A stretch of DNA of 14,769 nucleotides from Azoarcus sp. (GTDB lineage: Bacteria > Pseudomonadota > Gammaproteobacteria > Burkholderiales > Rhodocyclaceae). The translations under genes were made by a program, and so were the position numbers. Position 1 is the stretch's first letter; each line of letters starts with the position of its first letter. The stretch covers positions 1 through 14,769 of the forward strand of contig JAITCV010000020.1 in assembly GCA_031282905.1 (NCBI GenBank). Reading direction: 5' to 3'. This document shows, one piece after another, positions 7,171 through 14,012 of the stretch. The notes beneath the pieces were generated by a model. It saw nothing but the letters and a program-made list of their open reading frames with translations. It made no database searches and was not told the origin of the DNA.

Positions 7171-7593
7171 TCACAGGAATTGCTCCGCCCCCACCAGTCC
7201 AACCTTGGTGAGGCCGTTGCGCTGGATTGCCGCCATGACCGCGACGACGGTGTCGTAATTCACGGCCCGGTCGGGGCGCACGTGCAATTCCGGCGGCACG
7301 CTCCGGGCGGAGATGGCGGCCAGGCGCGGTTCGAGTATGCTCACGCCGCCCAGGATTTCGCCGTTCCAGGAAATGTTGCCGTCGCCGCCGATGTCGATGC
7401 GTACCACCTCGGGTTCGACTACCGGCGGTGGCGGGGTGCCATGCGGCAGGTTGAGTTCCACCGAATGCAATTGCACCGGGATGGTGACGATCAGCATGAT
7501 GAGCAACACCAGCATCACATCGATCAGCGGCGTGGTGTTGATGTCCATCATCACCTCGGGATCGCCGGAGGCATTGCCGATGTTCATGGCCAT
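7171..7593 (-). CDS. exbD: ExbD-family biopolymer transport protein, second copy
   Basis: This 140-aa protein is a typical ExbD. A short cytoplasmic N-terminus (residues 1-20) leads into the conserved INTTPLIDVMLVLLIMLIV membrane helix. Its single membrane acid, Asp25, is the proton-relay residue of ExbD/TolR/MotB proteins. The periplasmic domain spans about 45-140, with a Pro-rich start (HGTPPPPVVEP) and the usual PELHVRPDRAVNY strand-helix unit. It assembles with ExbB to use the proton gradient to energise TonB. It is the last gene of the tonB-exbB-exbD-exbD operon, 20 bases after the first exbD. The two copies are clearly different in sequence, so this is an old duplication. Confidence 0.93.
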   Translation of the reverse strand: MAMNIGNASGDPEVMMDINTTPLIDVMLVLLIMLIVTIPVQLHSVELNLPHGTPPPPVVEPEVVRIDIGGDGNISWNGEILGGVSILEPRLAAISARSVPPELHVRPDRAVNYDTVVAVMAAIQRNGLTKVGLVGAEQFL

Positions 7594-7613
7594 GGGATTT
7601 GTCCTTGCTGTGT

Positions 7614-8030
7614 TCAGCCGCGCGCCGGCGGCTCGGTGATGAAGCCAATCTTGACAATGCCGGCGCGCTGGCAGGCCAGCACCACCCGGCCCACGTGCTC
7701 ATAGGGCGCGCTGCCGTCGCCGCGAATCTGGACTTCGGGCTGGGGCTGGAGCGTCGCGACCGTCTTCAGCCGCGCCACCAAGGTATCGTTGTCGAGTTGT
7801 TCCTGATTCCAATACACGCCGCCGACACGGGTCACCGACAGGTTGACGTTTTCTGGTTTGGTTTCGCGCAGTTTGTTCGCTTCCCTGGGCAATTCCACCG
7901 GCACCACATGGGTGGCAACCGGAATGGTGATCAGGAAGATGATCAGCAGCACCAGCATGACATCCACCAGCGGCGTGGTATTGATGGCCGAGATGGTTTC
8001 GTCCTCGACCTGGCCGACGTTCATGCCCAT
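7614..8030 (-). CDS. exbD: ExbD-family biopolymer transport protein, first copy
   Basis: This 138-aa ExbD has a cytoplasmic N-terminus (1-16) and one membrane helix, INTTPLVDVMLVLLIIFLIT (16-35), with proton-relay Asp23. The periplasmic domain contains PEVQIRGDGSAPYEHV and a C-terminal VKIGFITEP strand. It begins only 3 bases after the exbB stop, so translation is probably coupled. With ExbB it forms the motor that drives TonB and outer-membrane receptors for iron chelates, vitamin B12 or other ligands. Compared with the next gene it has a charged KLRETKPENVN linker instead of the Pro-rich one. Confidence 0.94.
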   Translation of the reverse strand: MGMNVGQVEDETISAINTTPLVDVMLVLLIIFLITIPVATHVVPVELPREANKLRETKPENVNLSVTRVGGVYWNQEQLDNDTLVARLKTVATLQPQPEVQIRGDGSAPYEHVGRVVLACQRAGIVKIGFITEPPARG

Positions 8031-8033
8031 GGT

Positions 8034-9029
8034 TCAGCCCCGCGCCGCGACGGTGACGACCTTGGCGGATGCTACCGCGTGCGCCTTGCCGCCGCCGAGC
8101 AGCGCCGCGTGCAGATCCACCCCGAACGCGCGCACGTCATCGAGCGCGGCCTTGTTGCGGCGGACGAGCCAGTTGTAGCCGAGCACCGCGGGCACCGCGA
8201 CCGCGAGACCGATGGCGGTCATGATCAGCGCCTCGCCCACCGGGCCGGCAACCTTGTCGATGGATGCCTGTCCGGCGATGCCGATGGCGGTCAGAGCGTG
8301 GTAGATGCCCCAGACGGTACCGAACAGACCGATGAAGGGCGCGGTGGAACCGACGGTGGCGAGCAGGGCCAGACCGTCTTGCAAGCGTGTCTGGACGTTT
8401 TCGACGGCGCGTTGGATGGATTCGCCGATCCAGGTATTGAGGTCGATATGCTCCAGTAGTCCGACGTGGTGTTCTTTCGCTTCCAGGCCGGATTGGGCGA
8501 TGAAATGAAACGCGCCGTTGGGATTGAGCGCTCGAACGCCTTCCTGCACGCCGGCGGCGGTCCAGAATTTTTTCTGCGCCTCGCGGGCGTGCCCGCGCAG
8601 CCGTTGCTGCTCGTAGAGTTTGGTGACGATTACGTACCAGCTTGCCGCTGATAGGAGGACGAGAATCACCAGTGTGCCCTTGGCGACGAAATCGCCCTGC
8701 GCCCACAGGGCGTCCAGACCATATGGATTGGTGATCGTAGTGGCTTCGCCGCCGCTGCTTGCCGCGTTCGCGTCGCGGGCCGCGACCACGCTTGGCGGCG
8801 CAACCACGGCGGAATCTGGCGCGGCTTCCGCGGCGGCTGGAGCGGCCTCCACTGCCGTGACGGGCGCGGCTGCCGTGACGGGCGCGGGTGAATCGCCGGC
8901 CGTGCCGGCCGACGCGTCCTGGGCGGGCGCGGCGACGGGGAGGGAGAGGACGAGCGCGGCGGAGAGCGCGCCGAGCACATGGCGGGCGCGCAATGACAAA
9001 CGCGAAAGTGGCGAAATGGAAATCGACAT
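8034..9029 (-). CDS. exbB: ExbB (MotA/TolQ/ExbB proton channel) with signal peptide
   Basis: From the ATG at 9029 (AAGGAG 6 nt upstream) the protein is 331 aa, longer than minimal ExbB. It starts with a signal peptide (cleavage probably after APA, residue 36). An Ala/Pro-rich low-complexity extension to about residue 95 follows, including a repeated APVTA unit. The core is standard. The first membrane helix is at 118-137 and a large cytoplasmic loop at 140-215. Two further helices carry the signature LLATVGSTAPFIGLFGTVWG (222-241) and MTAIGLAVAVPAVLGYNWLV (270-289). It forms the pentameric inner-membrane ring around ExbD. It lies between tonB and exbD in one operon. The frame remains open to 9134 but that extension overlaps tonB and lacks a ribosome site. 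Confidence 0.95.
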   Translation of the reverse strand: MSISISPLSRLSLRARHVLGALSAALVLSLPVAAPAQDASAGTAGDSPAPVTAAAPVTAVEAAPAAAEAAPDSAVVAPPSVVAARDANAASSGGEATTITNPYGLDALWAQGDFVAKGTLVILVLLSAASWYVIVTKLYEQQRLRGHAREAQKKFWTAAGVQEGVRALNPNGAFHFIAQSGLEAKEHHVGLLEHIDLNTWIGESIQRAVENVQTRLQDGLALLATVGSTAPFIGLFGTVWGIYHALTAIGIAGQASIDKVAGPVGEALIMTAIGLAVAVPAVLGYNWLVRRNKAALDDVRAFGVDLHAALLGGGKAHAVASAKVVTVAARG

Positions 9030-9073
9030 GTTGTTCTCCTTGGAGAAATGGATGATTCGGAAGATCCGGCGGC

Positions 9074-9727
9074 TCAATCCAGCGCGAACTGGAAAGGCAC
9101 GGTGACGCGCACCGGGCGTCCCTGGCCGACACACCGGAAACGTTTCACGGCGTCGGTGGCCGCCTTGTTGAAAACCGGATCGGTGGAACGGGCAATGCGG
9201 ATGTCGTCGATGCTCCCGCCGGCATCGACAGTGAAGATCACCGCCACCTCGCCGCTCTTGTTCAGGCGCAGGGCCTGTGGTGGATAGGGCACGCTGCTGC
9301 GGATGTCGAGATGGTTGGGGCAGGTGACGCCGATGGCGGCGGCCACTGGCTCGGGCGGCGCCACGGGCGCTGGCGGTTCGATGGGCGGCGGCGGCTCGGA
9401 CTGAACCACGGTAATGGGCGATGGCTCGACCGGCGCCTGGACTTGCACCTCGGGCGGCGGCACATAGGCGGGCGGCGGCGGCGCCGGACGCGGCTGCGGA
9501 CGGACGATGCGTTTGGGCGGCGGGGGCGGGGGCGGTTCAGGTTCCGGCGGCGGCGCGGGTTTGATCTCTTCGATCAGGCGCACGTCCAGCGGGTCCTTGA
9601 AGACCTTGACGACTTCACGCGCAAGCCCGTTGGCCAGCGCGTAAGCGAGGAGGATGTGGAACGCGACGACGAAGCTGATGCCAGTCAGATGGCGGCGCGG
9701 GTCGCGTTGGCGGATTGCGTAACTCAT
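9074..9727 (-). CDS. tonB: TonB energy transducer
   Basis: From the ATG at 9727 (AGGA upstream) the product is 217 aa. A basic N-terminus (RQRDPRRH) precedes the membrane anchor at about 15-34, which contains the conserved Ser18 and His24. Next comes a long Pro-rich periplasmic spacer (57-130) with PEPEPPPPPPPK and RPAPPPPAYVPPP runs. The C-terminal TonB domain (138-217) contains SSVPYPPQALRLNKSG and a VAVIFTVDAGG strand that contacts TonB boxes of outer-membrane receptors. Two cysteines (136, 199) flank the domain and could pair (inference). It is the first gene of tonB-exbB-exbD-exbD; no receptor gene is in the window. Its promoter probably lies in the AT-rich region above 9830. Confidence 0.95.
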   Translation of the reverse strand: MSYAIRQRDPRRHLTGISFVVAFHILLAYALANGLAREVVKVFKDPLDVRLIEEIKPAPPPEPEPPPPPPPKRIVRPQPRPAPPPPAYVPPPEVQVQAPVEPSPITVVQSEPPPPIEPPAPVAPPEPVAAAIGVTCPNHLDIRSSVPYPPQALRLNKSGEVAVIFTVDAGGSIDDIRIARSTDPVFNKAATDAVKRFRCVGQGRPVRVTVPFQFALD

Positions 9728-10256
9728 TGGGGGATTCCTGCGCATCTTTTCATGGCTGCCGCCCGGTTTGCCGCCGGTACGGCAGATGGATTGCTTTTGT
9801 CTCAGCATGTTTCATGCCAGGAATTTCAACGCGGGAATTTTTGTATATAACTTTGAAATAAATATGTTTTTTTATGTATTTTGCACAGATTGATCGGCAT
9901 GCGGTGAACGCGGGTGATGGGTGGGCATCAATCGGGCGAAACAGGGTGTTGATTACGCAGCATTTTCCGCTGTGTTTTCCTTTCTTCGCCCACCCGTGAT
10001 GTTTTTGCAGCAATCCCGCATGCCGCTTTTTCCCATGCGGATGGCAGAAGATATTTATTCAAAATCCATTCTACGACCACGGAAAAGATAAAATACGTAT
10101 AAAAATCAATGTGTTATCAAGGCCTATGGATTTCATCCATCGACTGGATCCGGATGCAATCCAAAATGGGACAAACCTGTGGGTTGACCTCCAACTTCGT
10201 CGAAAGCGAGGCGCAAAGCGACGTGGCAATCCAGGCGGTTCAGCTATTCCGCAACG
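9728..10256. other. Gene-free stretch upstream of tonB
   Basis: No believable gene is present on either strand. The region contains a 13-bp inverted repeat (9805-9817) and a strongly AT-rich block at about 9836-9890 that probably carries the tonB promoter. It also has a 7-bp stem (CCGCATG at 10016-10022 with CATGCGG at 10034-10040). A weak 87-codon minus-strand frame (9750-10013) has no family resemblance or ribosome site. I found no convincing Fur box or cobalamin riboswitch by eye. Confidence 0.65.
9805..9817. repeat. Inverted repeat in the tonB leader
   Basis: GCATG-TTT-CATGC is a perfect 5-bp-arm inverted repeat 78-90 bases upstream of the tonB start. It could be an operator half-site pair or chance. 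Confidence 0.4.
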
Positions 10257-10292
10257 TTCAAGTAGGGCGACGCATGCGTCGCCCTACTTGAA
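10257..10292. repeat. 36-bp perfect palindrome
   Basis: The 18-base arm TTCAAGTAGGGCGACGCA is followed immediately by its exact reverse complement, with the centre between 10274 and 10275. The core GTAGGGCG...CGCCCTAC resembles dispersed palindromic elements common in betaproteobacterial intergenic DNA. It lies 84 bases after the mutY stop and is not followed by a T run on either strand, so a dispersed repeat is more likely than an intrinsic terminator. Confidence 0.9.
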
Positions 10293-10379
10293 AAGCCCTC
10301 TGAAAAGCTGCGGGATTTTGCGCTCACGTTTCAACTGGTGGACTTCGGGATTGCGTGCAAGTGGCATGTACATTTTCAT
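10284..10379 (-). CDS. Possible 31-aa basic peptide coupled to mutY
   Basis: The ATG at 10379 overlaps the mutY stop codon (ATGA). An AAAGG sits just upstream and is best spaced for an in-frame ATG at 10373. The product would be a basic peptide (MKMYMPLARNPEVHQLKRER, then 11 more residues). Its TAG stop falls inside the 36-bp palindrome. No family is recognised and chance is a real possibility. Confidence 0.2.
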   Translation of the reverse strand: MKMYMPLARNPEVHQLKRERKIPQLFRGLFK

Positions 10380-11440
10380 ACCTTTTGCATTACTGTTCCA
10401 GCCAATGCCGTCAGAATTTTTCTCACCGCTGTCGGCAGCGCGGCGCTCTCGATCCGGTCGAGCGCGAGCCACTCATGGGTTGGTTCGGCCAGCATGCGGG
10501 GAAACGCGCGCAGGGGGATGCGCCACGATTCCAGTTCGAGGATGAAATGGGTGAAAGTGTGGGTGAGCGCGGGCAGGAGTTCGGGTTGGCCGCAATCGAG
10601 GCCGAAGCGTTCGGCCCAGCGTGCGATGCCGACGTCCGGCGGAATTTCCAGCAAGCCGAGCAGTCCGCCCCACAAGCCAACGGGTGGGCGGCGTTCGAGC
10701 AGCACCTTGTCATCGAGCATGAGTACCGCGAACCGTTGCCGGCGGCGGGGCAAGATCTTGCGGGGACGGGGTGTCGGCAATTCGGCGACGCGCCCTTCGC
10801 GGCGAGCCACGCATTCATCGGCCAGCGGACAGGCGGCGCATTGCGGGTGGCCGCGCGTGCACAGCGTGGCGCCCAGATCCATCTGCGCCTGAATATAAGC
10901 GCCAATGTCTTTGCCATCGTCGGGCAACAGGCTTTCGGCAAGCGCCCAGAGGCGGGTTTCAGTGGCTTTTTCGCCGGGGGGCCCCTCGATGCCGAACACC
11001 CGGCACAACACGCGTTTGACGTTGCCATCGAGAATGGCGGCGCGCTCCTGGTTGGCGAAAGCCGCAATCGCCGCTGCGGTCGAACGCCCGATTCCGGGCA
11101 GTTCGGCCAATTCCGCGCGGGCCGCTGGAAAACGTCCGCCGTGTTTTTCCATTACCTGCCGCGCGGCACGGTGCAGATTGCGGGCGCGAGCGTAATAACC
11201 CAGCCCGCTCCACAACGCCATGACATCTTCCAGCGGTGCGGCGGCCAACGCCGCCACATCGGGAAAACGCGCAAGAAAACGGATGTAGTACGGAGTGACC
11301 GTCGCCACCTGGGTTTGTTGCAGCATGACTTCCGAGAGCCAGATGCGGTATGGGTCGCGGCTCGCCTGCCAGGGCAGGCCGTGACGACCATGGGCCGCTT
11401 GCCAGGCGATCAGCCGGGGGGCGAAAGCGGTCATCGCCAT
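10376..11440 (-). CDS. mutY: A/G-specific adenine DNA glycosylase MutY
   Basis: The enzyme removes adenine mispaired with 8-oxoguanine, protecting against G:C to T:A mutation. From the ATG at 11440 it is 354 aa. With this numbering the catalytic glutamate is Glu37 (WLSEVMLQQTQ) and the catalytic aspartate is Asp138 (LDGNVKR), the same numbers as in E. coli. The helix-hairpin-helix is LPGIGRSTAAAI (114-125). The 4Fe-4S cluster cysteines are 194, 201, 204 and 210 (C-x6-C-x2-C-x5-C). Residues 230-354 form the NUDIX-like 8-oxoG recognition domain (RRRQRFAVLMLDD, GLWGGLLGLLEIP). No start has a good ribosome site. The frame is open to 11461, and ATGs at 11461, 11446, 11440 and 11434 are all possible. 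The gene stands alone, with mnmA upstream across a 140-base gap. Confidence 0.95.
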   Translation of the reverse strand: MAMTAFAPRLIAWQAAHGRHGLPWQASRDPYRIWLSEVMLQQTQVATVTPYYIRFLARFPDVAALAAAPLEDVMALWSGLGYYARARNLHRAARQVMEKHGGRFPAARAELAELPGIGRSTAAAIAAFANQERAAILDGNVKRVLCRVFGIEGPPGEKATETRLWALAESLLPDDGKDIGAYIQAQMDLGATLCTRGHPQCAACPLADECVARREGRVAELPTPRPRKILPRRRQRFAVLMLDDKVLLERRPPVGLWGGLLGLLEIPPDVGIARWAERFGLDCGQPELLPALTHTFTHFILELESWRIPLRAFPRMLAEPTHEWLALDRIESAALPTAVRKILTALAGTVMQKV

Positions 11441-11580
11441 GAACATCGCATCATGAGCCATTTCGTATATTTTTTAGCCATGATCCGACCGCCTCTGCTT
11501 CACCATTGTTGCGGCCCATATGATCTGCACCGGGGGCTTGCGCTCCATGGCGAGGCGCTGGGCATGCTTCTTCCCGCGTT

Positions 11581-12687
11581 TCATCCGGCAATGATTCCGC
11601 CTCCCAGGCACACCCGCGATTCATACACCACCACGCTTTGCCCCGGGGTGAGCGCCCATTGCGGTTCGCCGAAAACGATCTCGGCGCGACCCGTTTCGCC
11701 ATCCAGCGCATCGATTTCGCAAGGCATATCGGCGGCGCGGTAGCGCGGCTTGGCGGAATAGACCCAATGGATGCGCGGTGCATGTCCGGCAATCCAGTTG
11801 AGATTGATCGCGCCAAGCCGTGTCTTGCGCAGCGCCGGATGCGCGTGCCCCTGCACCACGTAGAGCACATTGGCCGCCATGTCCTTTGCCGCCACGTACC
11901 AGGCATCGTGCTCGCCCGCCTCATCCTGCTTGCCGCGAAGGCCGCCGATACCCAGTCCCTTGCGCTGGCCGATGGTGTGGTACATCAGCCCCCGGTGTTC
12001 GCCAACCACACGATTGTCATCAAGCGCGCGGATTTCGCCCGGACGGACGGGCAGGTAGCGCATCAGGAATTCGCGGAACGGGCGCTCGCCGATGAAACAG
12101 ATTCCGGTCGAATCCTTCTTGTTCGCCACCGGCAGTCCGGCCTCGGCGGCGATGCGGCGCACTTCGCGCTTGTAGAGCGCGCCAAGCGGAAACAGGGACC
12201 TTGCCAATTGCGCCTGGGTGAGCCGGTAGAGAAAATAGCTTTGATCCTTGGCGCCGTCCTCCGCCTTGAGCAATTGGAATTCGCGCCCCGCGTCGCCCGT
12301 CCATTCGCGCACCTGGGCATAGTGGCCGGTGGCTATCCGTTGCGCCCCCATGTTCATCGCGTGATCGAGAAAACAGCGGAACTTGATCTCGGAATTGCAC
12401 AGGACATCGGGATTGGGCGTACGCCCGGCCTCGTATTCGGCAAGGAAACCGGCAAACACCCGTTCCTTGTATTCGCGGCTGAAATTGACCACGTCGAGAT
12501 CGATGCCGATCAGATCGCACACGGCGGCGGCATCGATCAAATCCTGCCGCGTCGAGCAGTATTCGCCATCGTCGTCATCTTCCCAGTTCTTCATGAACAG
12601 GCCGCTCACCACATACCCCTGGCGTTTGAGCAACAACGCGGCGACCGCTGAATCGACCCCGCCAGACATGCCGACGACCACTTTCAT
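11581..12687 (-). CDS. mnmA: tRNA-specific 2-thiouridylase MnmA
   Basis: This 368-aa cytoplasmic enzyme adds sulfur to C2 of wobble uridine-34 in tRNA-Lys, -Glu and -Gln, using ATP and persulfide sulfur. The PP-loop SGGVDSAV is at 8-15 and the family-typical MKNWEDDD at 32-39. Catalytic Cys97 (NPDVLCNSE) and partner Cys197 (STGICFIGERPF) are both present, as is the central GHYAQV (121-126). The C-terminal beta-barrel ends in GQSVVVYESRVCLGGGII. Length matches the family. The ATG at 12687 follows AAGGA and overlaps the stop codon of the AztA-like gene (ATGA), so it is translationally coupled to an ABC transporter ATPase, an unusual partner. Confidence 0.96.
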   Translation of the reverse strand: MKVVVGMSGGVDSAVAALLLKRQGYVVSGLFMKNWEDDDDGEYCSTRQDLIDAAAVCDLIGIDLDVVNFSREYKERVFAGFLAEYEAGRTPNPDVLCNSEIKFRCFLDHAMNMGAQRIATGHYAQVREWTGDAGREFQLLKAEDGAKDQSYFLYRLTQAQLARSLFPLGALYKREVRRIAAEAGLPVANKKDSTGICFIGERPFREFLMRYLPVRPGEIRALDDNRVVGEHRGLMYHTIGQRKGLGIGGLRGKQDEAGEHDAWYVAAKDMAANVLYVVQGHAHPALRKTRLGAINLNWIAGHAPRIHWVYSAKPRYRAADMPCEIDALDGETGRAEIVFGEPQWALTPGQSVVVYESRVCLGGGIIAG

Positions 12688-13430
12688 GCCGCTTCCTTCA
12701 GGTGGCATTCAGCCGCGCGCTCATCGAAGGCTTCGGACAGATGACGCGCACGGGCCAGCAGGGCTTCGGTCATCACCTCTCGCGTCGGGCCGAAGGCCAC
12801 CAGTTCGCGCGCGAGCAGCAGGCAGGTGGGGAAGTGGCGTCGCACCTGTTCGAAATCATGTGCCACGGTAAGCACGGTGCGCCCCTCGCCATGCCAGAGC
12901 AGAATCAGCGCGATGAGATCATCCACCGTGCGTGCGTCGATGGCGGCGAAAGGTTCGTCGAGCAGGATCAGCGGCGCATCCTGCAAGATCAGGCGGGCAA
13001 AACGCGCGCGCTGCAATTGCCCACCCGAAAGCGAGCCGATGGTTCGCGTCTCGAAACCGCCCAGCCCCACTGCATCGAGCGCATCGAGTGTCCGCTGCCG
13101 CTGCGTCCGGCTGAGTCCCCGGAATGCGCCGATTTCGCGCCACAGCCCCATCGCCACCATGTCGAACACCGATACCGGAAAACTGCCATCCATTTCGTTG
13201 CGCTGTGGCATGTAGGCGATTTCCCGCCGCCGGTTTCGGGCGGACGACTGGATATGGATATGTCCATCGAGTGGTTTCGACTCGCCCGCCAGCCCCTTCA
13301 GCAAGGTGGATTTACCCGCGCCATTGGGGCCGACCACCGCCACCAGCGCGCCCGTGGGGATGGTGACGCTCAAGTGGTGCACGGCGGGATGACGTTCGTA
13401 GCCGAGGGTGAGATTGTCGATCTTGATCAT
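12684..13430 (-). CDS. aztA: AztA-like zinc ABC transporter ATP-binding protein
   Basis: This 248-aa ABC ATPase has Walker A GPNGAGKST (34-42), a Q-loop (YMPQRNEMD, 73-81), the signature LSGGQ (134-138), Walker B LILLDEP (154-160), a D-loop and switch His191 (VAHDF). Specific stretches such as LTLGYERHPAVHHLS, VFDMVAMGLWR and LLAREL point to the zinc-importer ATPase AztA rather than general ZnuC. This is remembered similarity, not a search result. The ATG at 13430 overlaps the stop of a 54-aa membrane ORF (ATGA). A longer frame up to 13622 is rejected because it overlaps that ORF out of frame. No permease or zinc-binding protein gene is in the window, so it is either split from its partners or part of another complex. 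It is coupled to mnmA downstream. Confidence 0.88.
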   Translation of the reverse strand: MIKIDNLTLGYERHPAVHHLSVTIPTGALVAVVGPNGAGKSTLLKGLAGESKPLDGHIHIQSSARNRRREIAYMPQRNEMDGSFPVSVFDMVAMGLWREIGAFRGLSRTQRQRTLDALDAVGLGGFETRTIGSLSGGQLQRARFARLILQDAPLILLDEPFAAIDARTVDDLIALILLWHGEGRTVLTVAHDFEQVRRHFPTCLLLARELVAFGPTREVMTEALLARARHLSEAFDERAAECHLKEAA

Positions 13431-13591
13431 ATTGGCATACTCGACCATGACGGGCTCAACGCCCAGGCGATGACCGCCCACAGCAAGCAGGCGGCCATGG
13501 CGGCCAGCGCCAGCCGGACGGCAAGGCCGCCGCTCAAGGCGCTGGAGGCCCAGGGATTGAACAGGCGCGACGCCAATGCACGAATGTTCAT
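13427..13591 (-). CDS. 54-aa single-span membrane peptide upstream of aztA
   Basis: The ORF runs from ATG 13591 to TGA 13427. The product starts MNIRALASRLFNPWAS and has one strong hydrophobic segment of about 20 residues (about 24-45, LAVRLALAAMAACLLWAVIAW). It ends LSPSWSSMPI. Its ATG overlaps the stop codon of the upstream 100-aa ORF (ATGA), and its own TGA overlaps the aztA ATG (ATGA), a strong sign of translation. The basic N-terminus suggests an N-in orientation. It could be a small subunit or anchor of the ABC complex, or a leader peptide. I recognise no family. Only a weak ribosome site (GAGA) is present, consistent with coupling. Confidence 0.6.
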   Translation of the reverse strand: MNIRALASRLFNPWASSALSGGLAVRLALAAMAACLLWAVIAWALSPSWSSMPI

Positions 13592-13890
13592 GTCTGCGTC
13601 TCGCGCCGCGGGCAGACGCCATGCGGTACCAGTTCGAGACGGTAAGCGGCGGAGATTTCCGGATTCAGGTTTTCAAGGCAGCGCGGCTGAACGGTCCGTG
13701 GCTTTTCCAGAGGGCTTTCCAGTTTGCTTGTAGACGTTTGGGGGCAGTCGAACCGCCGTGTGGATTGCCATGTCACTGCGCTTCTGTCAATGACAAATGC
13801 GATATGCGGCATATATTTATTTGCCAACCTTACGTTAATTTCCTGTTTGCACTCGACATCGACTGCGGCAAACGAAGATGGCGCTGTCAC
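13588..13890 (-). CDS. 100-aa hypothetical protein heading the aztA cluster
   Basis: The best start is GTG 13890, 7 nt after AGGA. The frame also has a TTG at 13911 without a ribosome site. The product has no signal peptide or membrane segment and holds four cysteines (VEC, FDCP, PRCLENLNPE, HGVCPRR) plus several histidines, which would suit metal binding or disulfides (inference). The last 30 residues (NPEISAAYRLELVPHG) look like folded protein. The stop codon overlaps the start of the 54-aa ORF (ATGA). Base composition in its first half is AT-richer than its neighbours. The open frame continues upstream for about 20 codons without an ATG, so a truncated remnant of a larger gene is possible. 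Confidence 0.45.
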   Translation of the reverse strand: MTAPSSFAAVDVECKQEINVRLANKYMPHIAFVIDRSAVTWQSTRRFDCPQTSTSKLESPLEKPRTVQPRCLENLNPEISAAYRLELVPHGVCPRRETQT

Positions 13891-13897
13891 GGATATT

Positions 13898-13901
13898 TCC
13901 T
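13898..13901 (-). promoter_or_regulatory. Ribosome binding site for the 100-aa ORF
   Basis: AGGA on the minus strand, 7 nt before GTG 13890, is the only ribosome site found for this frame and is the reason for choosing that start. Confidence 0.4.
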
Positions 13902-13979
13902 GCCCGGGCAAGTCGGGCGGACAGCGGAGGCGAGATTCAAAAATGTTTTTATCATCATCCTCACTCAGTGGAACTGTTC

Positions 13980-13998
13980 ACCCCTCCAGAGGAGGGGT
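13980..13998 (-). terminator. Hairpin after the CoA-transferase operon
   Basis: An 8-bp stem, ACCCCTCC-TCT-GGAGGGGT, begins 14 nt after the CoA-transferase beta stop on the minus strand. The following bases (GAACAG) are not T-rich, so termination would be inefficient or Rho-assisted. Confidence 0.45.
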
Positions 13999-14012
13999 TT
14001 CTCATGTAACGC

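Noticed and set aside
9836..9890. Possible Fur box before the Ton operon
   Set aside because: The block is AT-rich but I could not find a convincing 19-bp Fur-type inverted repeat by eye.
9750..10013. 87-codon minus-strand ORF upstream of tonB
   Set aside because: It has mixed AT/GC composition, no ribosome site, no domain, and runs through the likely tonB promoter region.
10290..10308. Short similarity between 10290-10308 (plus) and 13701-13720 (minus), both containing AAAGCCCTCTG
   Set aside because: Only about 18 of 20 bases match with a gap, and one copy lies inside a putative coding frame; this could be chance.
10355..11743. 462-codon plus-strand ORF opposite mutY
   Set aside because: MutY on the minus strand has every catalytic and Fe-S residue; the plus-strand frame shows no family features.
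11638..12651. 337-codon plus-strand ORF opposite mnmA
   Set aside because: Antisense to a full-length MnmA with PP-loop and both cysteines.
12702..13733. 343-codon plus-strand ORF opposite the ABC ATPase
   Set aside because: It is a shadow of a gene with full Walker A, signature and Walker B motifs.
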